Below are positions 21,412 to 25,826 of a stretch of 25,826 nucleotides of DNA, one piece after another. Numbering within the stretch: position 1 is the stretch's first letter; each line of letters opens with the position of its first letter. Source of the stretch: Lysobacterales bacterium. GTDB taxonomy: Bacteria > Pseudomonadota > Gammaproteobacteria > Xanthomonadales > SZUA-36. The notes beneath the pieces were generated by a model. The model worked only from the letters and a program-made list of their open reading frames with translations. It made no database searches and was not told the DNA's origin. The DNA lies in contig JABSSV010000107.1 of NCBI GenBank assembly GCA_013213875.1, forward strand, positions 1 through 25,826. Direction: 5' to 3'. Both the position numbers and the translations under genes were made by a program.

Positions 21412-23391
21412 ATGTCTGGAGACAAGCAGGAAAAGCCGTCCAATGATTTGGTGAAAAACCTCATCACCTGGGCCATCATCGCAGTGGTTTTGATGAGCAT
21501 TTTCAACCACTACGCAGGCGTGAGCAGCAAGCAGAACGAGTTGTCCTACTCGGACTTCCTTGCCGAGGTGCGAAGCGGTGGCGTGACTGAGGTGCACATA
21601 CAGAGCGACCCCTCAGGCCATACGATTCGCGGCCGCTCGGCCACCGGTAGTGAGTTTTTGACGCGCGGTCCGCAGGATCCCAAGCTGGTCGATGAACTGC
21701 TGGAAAACGATGTGGAAATAACCGCGGAACCGCCGCCGGAACGATCCGTGCTGACGGAACTGCTGATCAGCGTTATTCCTGTGTTGCTGCTCATCGGTCT
21801 GTGGGTCTACTTCATGCGTCAGATGCAGGGCGGCATGGGCGGCCGCGGCGCCATGAGTTTCGGTAAGAGCCGCGCCAAGCTCCAGGGCGAAGATCAGGTC
21901 AATGTAACCTTTGCTGACGTGGCCGGTGTGGAAGAGGCCAAAGAGGAAGTGGGTGAGCTGGTGGAGTTCCTGCGTAACCCGGGCAAATTCCAGAAGCTGG
22001 GCGGGCACATTCCGCGTGGCATTCTCATGGTGGGTTCGCCTGGCACGGGTAAGACCCTGCTGGCGCGGGCGATCGCGGGTGAGGCCAAGGTGCCGTTCTT
22101 CTCTATCTCCGGTTCCGACTTTGTGGAAATGTTTGTGGGCGTGGGCGCCAGTCGCGTGCGTGATATGTTCGAGACGGCCAAAAAGCACGCGCCTTGCATC
22201 ATCTTTATCGATGAGATTGACGCCGTGGGTCGCCATCGCGGTGCGGGACTCGGTGGGGGGCACGATGAGCGCGAGCAGACCCTGAACCAGTTGCTGGTTG
22301 AAATGGACGGATTCGAAGGTGGCGAAGGCGTAATTGTGATTGCGGCCACCAACCGTCCGGACGTGCTTGATCCGGCCCTGCTGCGCCCCGGTCGTTTCGA
22401 CCGTCAGGTGGTGGTGCCGCTGCCCGATATTCTGGGTCGCGAAGCGATTCTGAAGGTGCACATGCGCAAGGTGCCCATCGCTGACCAGGTGGACGCGCGC
22501 GTCATTGCCCGTGGTACGCCTGGCTTCTCCGGTGCGGATCTGGCCAACCTGGTGAACGAGGCCGCGTTGTTTGCAGCGCGGGATAATGCCAGCGAGGTGA
22601 CCCAGGACCACATGGAACGAGCCAAGGACAAGATCCTCATGGGCACGGAACGGCGCTCCATGGTGATGTCTGACAAGGAAAAGCGTCTCACGGCCTATCA
22701 CGAGGCCGGGCACGCCATCGTAGGCCGTCTGGTGCCGGAACATGATCCGGTCTACAAGGTCACCATCATTCCCCGGGGACGGGCGCTGGGCGTGACCATG
22801 TTCCTGCCGGAGCAGGACAAGTACAGCGTGTCGCGTATTCAGCTGGAGAGCCAGCTGGCCAGTCTGTTTGGAGGCCGCGTCGCAGAGGCCCTGATCTACG
22901 GTGACGAAAATGTCACCACGGGCGCATCCAACGATATCGAACGTGCCACCTCCATAGCTCGCAATATGGTGACCAAGTGGGGTTTGACCGAGGCGCTCGG
23001 TCCGCTCACTTACACGGAGGATGAGGATGAGGTGTTTCTCGGCCGTTCGGTCACGCAGCACAAGCACGTGTCCGATGACACGGCGCGTCGTATTGACGCG
23101 GAAGTGCGCCAGATCATCGATTCGGCCCACGACCATGCCAAGCAGCTGCTGGTGGACAACCGCGACAAGCTGGAGATGATGGCCGAGGCACTCATGCGCT
23201 ACGAGACCATCGATACGGCGCAGATCGATGCCATTATGGAAGGTCGGGAACCGGGTCCACCGGAACACTGGTCTGACAACAACGGTTCAACGGGCGATAC
23301 GGGTGATGGTGGCGGTGCTACCGCTGCCGCTGCGGCTGACCAGGAGCGGGATGACCCCGCGCCCATCGGCGGGCCCGCCGGTCAGACCTGA
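21412..23391 (+). CDS. ftsH: ATP-dependent zinc metalloprotease FtsH
   Basis: Membrane-bound AAA+ protease that degrades damaged membrane proteins and, in E. coli, LpxC and RpoH. It has 659 residues. Membrane helices lie at about 17-34 and 113-133 around a periplasmic domain. The AAA module has Walker A GSPGTGKT (208-215), the pore loop MFVGVG (240-245), Walker B IIFIDE (263-268) and the second region of homology around ATNRPDVLD. The zinc site is H430-E-A-G-H434, with the third ligand in TTGASNDIERAT. The last 40 residues are acidic and Gly/Ala-rich. The ribosome site is weak. Confidence 0.98.
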   Translation: MSGDKQEKPSNDLVKNLITWAIIAVVLMSIFNHYAGVSSKQNELSYSDFLAEVRSGGVTEVHIQSDPSGHTIRGRSATGSEFLTRGPQDPKLVDELLENDVEITAEPPPERSVLTELLISVIPVLLLIGLWVYFMRQMQGGMGGRGAMSFGKSRAKLQGEDQVNVTFADVAGVEEAKEEVGELVEFLRNPGKFQKLGGHIPRGILMVGSPGTGKTLLARAIAGEAKVPFFSISGSDFVEMFVGVGASRVRDMFETAKKHAPCIIFIDEIDAVGRHRGAGLGGGHDEREQTLNQLLVEMDGFEGGEGVIVIAATNRPDVLDPALLRPGRFDRQVVVPLPDILGREAILKVHMRKVPIADQVDARVIARGTPGFSGADLANLVNEAALFAARDNASEVTQDHMERAKDKILMGTERRSMVMSDKEKRLTAYHEAGHAIVGRLVPEHDPVYKVTIIPRGRALGVTMFLPEQDKYSVSRIQLESQLASLFGGRVAEALIYGDENVTTGASNDIERATSIARNMVTKWGLTEALGPLTYTEDEDEVFLGRSVTQHKHVSDDTARRIDAEVRQIIDSAHDHAKQLLVDNRDKLEMMAEALMRYETIDTAQIDAIMEGREPGPPEHWSDNNGSTGDTGDGGGATAAAAADQERDDPAPIGGPAGQT

Positions 23392-23402
23392 CCCACTCAC
23401 AG

Positions 23403-23429
23403 AACAGCGCCTCCGGGCGCTGTTTTTTT
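23403..23429 (+). terminator. Intrinsic terminator after ftsH
   Basis: CAGCGCC and GGCGCTG form a perfect 7-bp GC-rich stem (extendable by A-T pairs) around the loop TCCG, followed by seven consecutive T residues. It starts 11 bases after the ftsH stop and ends 14 bases before the folP ATG. This is the clearest terminator in the window. Confidence 0.88.
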
Positions 23430-23443
23430 GGAACCAATAAAGC

Positions 23444-24274
23444 ATGGCTAGCACAACACTGATGCAGCAGCTGGCGGCTGGCCCGCTGCTGATGGGCGTT
23501 TTGAATGTGACGCCGGATTCCTTTTCCGATGGCGGCAAGTGGCTCGGGCGCACGGCGGCGATGGACCACGCGCTGGCCATGGTGGAGGCCGGTGCCGACA
23601 TCATCGACATTGGCGGTGAATCAACCCGACCCGGGGCGGCAGCGGTAAGCGAGCAGGAAGAGCTGGATCGGATTCTGCCGGTCATTGAGGCCCTGAGCGC
23701 TGCGACCCATGCGGTGATTTCCATTGATAGCAGCAAGGCGGGTGTCATGACGGCGGCGGCAGCGGCGGGGGCGGGGCTAATCAACGACGTGTATGGTTTG
23801 CGCCGTCCCGGTGCGCTGGAAGCGGCGGCGGCCACCGGATTGCCCGTGTGTCTGATGCATATGCAGGGCGAGCCACGCACTATGCAGAGCGCGCCCCACT
23901 ATGAGGATGTGGTTGCCGAGGTCGAGAGCTTTCTGCTGGAACGGGCCCGGCTGGCGCAGGCAGCCGGGATTGACCGGTCCCTTATCCTGCTGGACCCCGG
24001 TTTTGGCTTTGGCAAGACGCTGGCACACAATCTGGCACTACTGCGCGGCCTGCCGCGCCTGTGTGGCCATGACTATCCGGTGCTGGCGGGTTTATCGCGC
24101 AAGTCCATGCTGCAGGCGCTGACGGAGCGCGCCGTAGATGAGCGTCTGGCTGGTTCACTGGCACTTGGGCAGGCAGCCCTCCAGGGCGGTGCTGCGATCC
24201 TGCGGGTCCATGACGTGGCCGAGCACCGGGACATGCTGCGTGTCTACGCTGCCCTGAACGGCCCAGCAGGTTAG
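23444..24274 (+). CDS. folP: Dihydropteroate synthase
   Basis: Folate pathway enzyme joining p-aminobenzoate to 6-hydroxymethyl-dihydropterin pyrophosphate, and the sulfonamide target. The 276-residue TIM-barrel protein carries NVTPDSFSDGG near residue 21, IGGESTRPGA, the DPGFGFGKT pterin/phosphate segment and SRKSML. Near the end VHDV is conserved. It starts 14 bases after a strong terminator and has no clear Shine-Dalgarno sequence or visible promoter in the short gap, so expression needs read-through or a promoter inside ftsH. glmM follows after 9 bases. Confidence 0.97.
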   Translation: MASTTLMQQLAAGPLLMGVLNVTPDSFSDGGKWLGRTAAMDHALAMVEAGADIIDIGGESTRPGAAAVSEQEELDRILPVIEALSAATHAVISIDSSKAGVMTAAAAAGAGLINDVYGLRRPGALEAAAATGLPVCLMHMQGEPRTMQSAPHYEDVVAEVESFLLERARLAQAAGIDRSLILLDPGFGFGKTLAHNLALLRGLPRLCGHDYPVLAGLSRKSMLQALTERAVDERLAGSLALGQAALQGGAAILRVHDVAEHRDMLRVYAALNGPAG

Positions 24275-24283
24275 AATGCGCGC

Positions 24284-25627
24284 ATGAGCAGACGATACTT
24301 TGGAACGGACGGGATCCGTGGGCGCGTCGGTGAAGTGCCCATCACGGCTGACTTCATGCTGCGCCTTGGGCGCGCCGCCGGTGCCGTGCTCGCTGCTGGC
24401 GAGCGGCGTGCGGTAGTGATCGGTAAGGACACCCGGATCTCCGGCTACATGTTTGAGTCTGCGCTGGAGGCAGGACTGGCCGCGGCCGGTGCCAATGTGG
24501 CCCTGCTCGGTCCCATGCCCACGCCGGCCGTTGCCTATCTGACCCGCACGCTCTACGCCTGTGCCGGTATCGTGATCAGTGCCTCCCATAATCCTTTCTA
24601 CGACAACGGCATCAAGTTTTTTTCTGCGGAAGGCGAAAAGTTACCCGATGCGGTTGAGGATGCGATTGAGGCCGAATTGGGACAGCCGTTTCGGACCGTT
24701 GATTCGAGTCATATGGGCAAGGCCAAAAGAATTGAAGATGCGGCCGGGCGCTACATTGAATTCTGTAAGGGCACGGTGCCTTTTGGCACCCTCTTTAACG
24801 GCCTGCGGCTGGTGGTTGATTGTGCCAACGGCTCGACCTATAAGGTGGGGCCGGCGGTGCTCCGGGAGCTGGGTGCCAAAGTGCACGTGATCGGTAACAA
24901 ACCGGACGGCATGAATATCAATGATGGTTTTGGCTCCACCAATCCGGAGGCACTGCGGGCGGCGGTGTTGGCCGAGGGCGCGGATGCCGGCGTGGCCTTT
25001 GACGGTGATGGTGACCGGCTCATCATGATTGACCATCAGGGGCGCACGGTAAACGGTGATGATATGCTTTACGTGCTGGCTCAGGCGCGTAAGGCGGCCG
25101 GCGATCTGCCCGGTGGTGTGGTGGGCACGGTCATGAGCAATCTGGGCCTTGAGCTGGCGCTGCAGGCCTTGGAAATTCCTTTCCTGCGCACGGCGGTTGG
25201 CGATCGCTTTATCCATCAGGCGCTGGTGGAGAAAGGCTGGGTGCTCGGTGGCGAGGCGTCCGGCCACATGCTGTGTCTGGATCGCACCAGTACCGGGGAC
25301 GGCATTGTCAGTGCCTTGCAGGTGCTGGAGGTGATGGCACGTTCGGGCCGGTCACTGGCAGAGCTTTGCGAGGGCATGCAGAAAATGCCGCAGGTCATGA
25401 TAAACGTACCAGTGGCAGCCACCGCGCGTGCGCGTCTGGAAGACTGTGAACCCGTGCGCAAGGCCCGCGAGGCTGTTGAAGCGCGCATGGGCACACGCGG
25501 GCGGGTCATCTTGCGCTCCTCGGGTACGGAACCGCTGATCCGGGTCACGCTGGAGGGCGAAGACGGCGAACAGGTCCAACAGCTGGCCGAGGAACTGGCA
25601 GCAGTGGTCAGGCGAGAGCTGGGCTAG
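24284..25627 (+). CDS. glmM: Phosphoglucosamine mutase
   Basis: Converts glucosamine-6-phosphate to glucosamine-1-phosphate for UDP-GlcNAc, peptidoglycan and LPS. The 447-residue product matches family length. It begins RYFGTDGIRG. The phosphoserine is Ser101 in ISASHNPFYDNGIKFF. The magnesium loop is FDGDGDR, the sugar-binding segment is GEASGH, and the C-terminal phosphate site is RSSGTEPLIRV. The start codon follows folP closely, and the ftsH-folP-glmM order is conserved in gammaproteobacteria. The ribosome site is weak. Confidence 0.98.
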   Translation: MSRRYFGTDGIRGRVGEVPITADFMLRLGRAAGAVLAAGERRAVVIGKDTRISGYMFESALEAGLAAAGANVALLGPMPTPAVAYLTRTLYACAGIVISASHNPFYDNGIKFFSAEGEKLPDAVEDAIEAELGQPFRTVDSSHMGKAKRIEDAAGRYIEFCKGTVPFGTLFNGLRLVVDCANGSTYKVGPAVLRELGAKVHVIGNKPDGMNINDGFGSTNPEALRAAVLAEGADAGVAFDGDGDRLIMIDHQGRTVNGDDMLYVLAQARKAAGDLPGGVVGTVMSNLGLELALQALEIPFLRTAVGDRFIHQALVEKGWVLGGEASGHMLCLDRTSTGDGIVSALQVLEVMARSGRSLAELCEGMQKMPQVMINVPVAATARARLEDCEPVRKAREAVEARMGTRGRVILRSSGTEPLIRVTLEGEDGEQVQQLAEELAAVVRRELG

Positions 25628-25669
25628 TGCGCGGCAATTGGCTCTGGTCCGTGTGGCGAGAGGCTGCCG

Positions 25670-25826
25670 ATGAGTAGCTCGCCCATGCCCTCTGTAGCAC
25701 GGGAGTGCGGTGACTGTCAGGCCTGCTGTGAGGGCTGGCTGACCGCCACCATTCTCGATCAGGAATTAGGTCCCGGCACGGGGTGCCGACATCGTTGCGC
25801 GCAGGGCTGTGGTATTTATGCTTCCC
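25670..25826 (+). CDS. YkgJ-type cysteine-cluster protein (partial, 3' end outside window)
   Basis: The frame is open from the ATG at 25670 to the window edge (52 codons). GAGAGG lies about 7 bases upstream. The visible N-terminus contains C-G-D-C-Q-A-C-C at 13-20 and then a further group, CRHRCAQGCGIY. This CxxCxxCC plus CxIY pattern is typical of the YkgJ family (DUF/UPF0153), predicted to bind zinc or an iron-sulfur cluster; its function is unknown. It follows glmM by 42 bases on the same strand. Confidence 0.72.
   Translation, partial: MSSSPMPSVARECGDCQACCEGWLTATILDQELGPGTGCRHRCAQGCGIYAS

Noticed and set aside
21613..23268. 551-codon minus-strand open frame over ftsH
   Set aside because: Antisense shadow of ftsH; the His/Gln/Arg-rich translation is typical of reverse-frame reading of a conserved gene.
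1..25826. CRISPR arrays, tRNA or rRNA genes, insertion sequences, attachment sites or prophage genes
   Set aside because: I found no spaced direct repeats beyond the EGKCG coding repeat, no cloverleaf-like or rRNA sequence, and no transposase or integrase reading frame.

Overview
The window is chromosomal DNA from a gammaproteobacterium. It has high GC, densely packed genes, and three gene orders characteristic of that class: metG-rnfABCDGE-nth, petABC-sspAB, and surE-pcm-yqaA-nlpD-rpoS. The genus cannot be fixed from the sequence alone. Almost everything is core housekeeping. I see no insertion sequence, prophage, CRISPR array, tRNA or rRNA.

Left block (1-8225, minus strand, read right to left): metG is followed 16 bp later by the six-gene Rnf/Rsx electron-transport operon and nth. 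Most junctions overlap by 4 or 14 bases, so this looks like one translationally coupled transcript. Beyond nth, after a 247-bp leader region, lies a gene cut by the window edge. It encodes a secreted small protein with EGKCG repeats, recognisable as an HvfA-type ribosomally made, post-translationally modified copper-binding peptide precursor. This is the most interesting item in the window. Its modification genes, if present, would lie to the left, outside the window.

Centre (8396-15861): apbC/mrp and dcd run rightward and converge on degS, a membrane-anchored trypsin-like PDZ protease. Divergent from degS is petABC, the cytochrome bc1 complex, with TAATG stop-start junctions, followed by sspA and sspB. 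The petABC genes sit behind a 351-bp intergenic region holding a candidate promoter and a hairpin with a GGA-rich loop. sspB converges with an Smr-domain nuclease gene, and the two TAG stops share one CTAG.

Right block (15961-25826, mostly plus strand): surE-pcm-yqaA-nlpD-rpoS ends in the stationary-phase sigma factor. A short minus-strand pair (Mth938-domain protein and yhbY) lies between rpoS and rlmE-ftsH. A strong intrinsic terminator separates ftsH from folP-glmM. The last 157 bases begin a cysteine-rich YkgJ-type protein cut by the window edge.

Functional themes are respiration and redox (Rnf, bc1, Fe-S carrier ApbC), envelope and stress proteolysis (DegS, FtsH, the SspB adaptor, NlpD), stationary-phase control (RpoS, SspA, SurE, Pcm), and a possible copper or metal buffering locus at the left edge.
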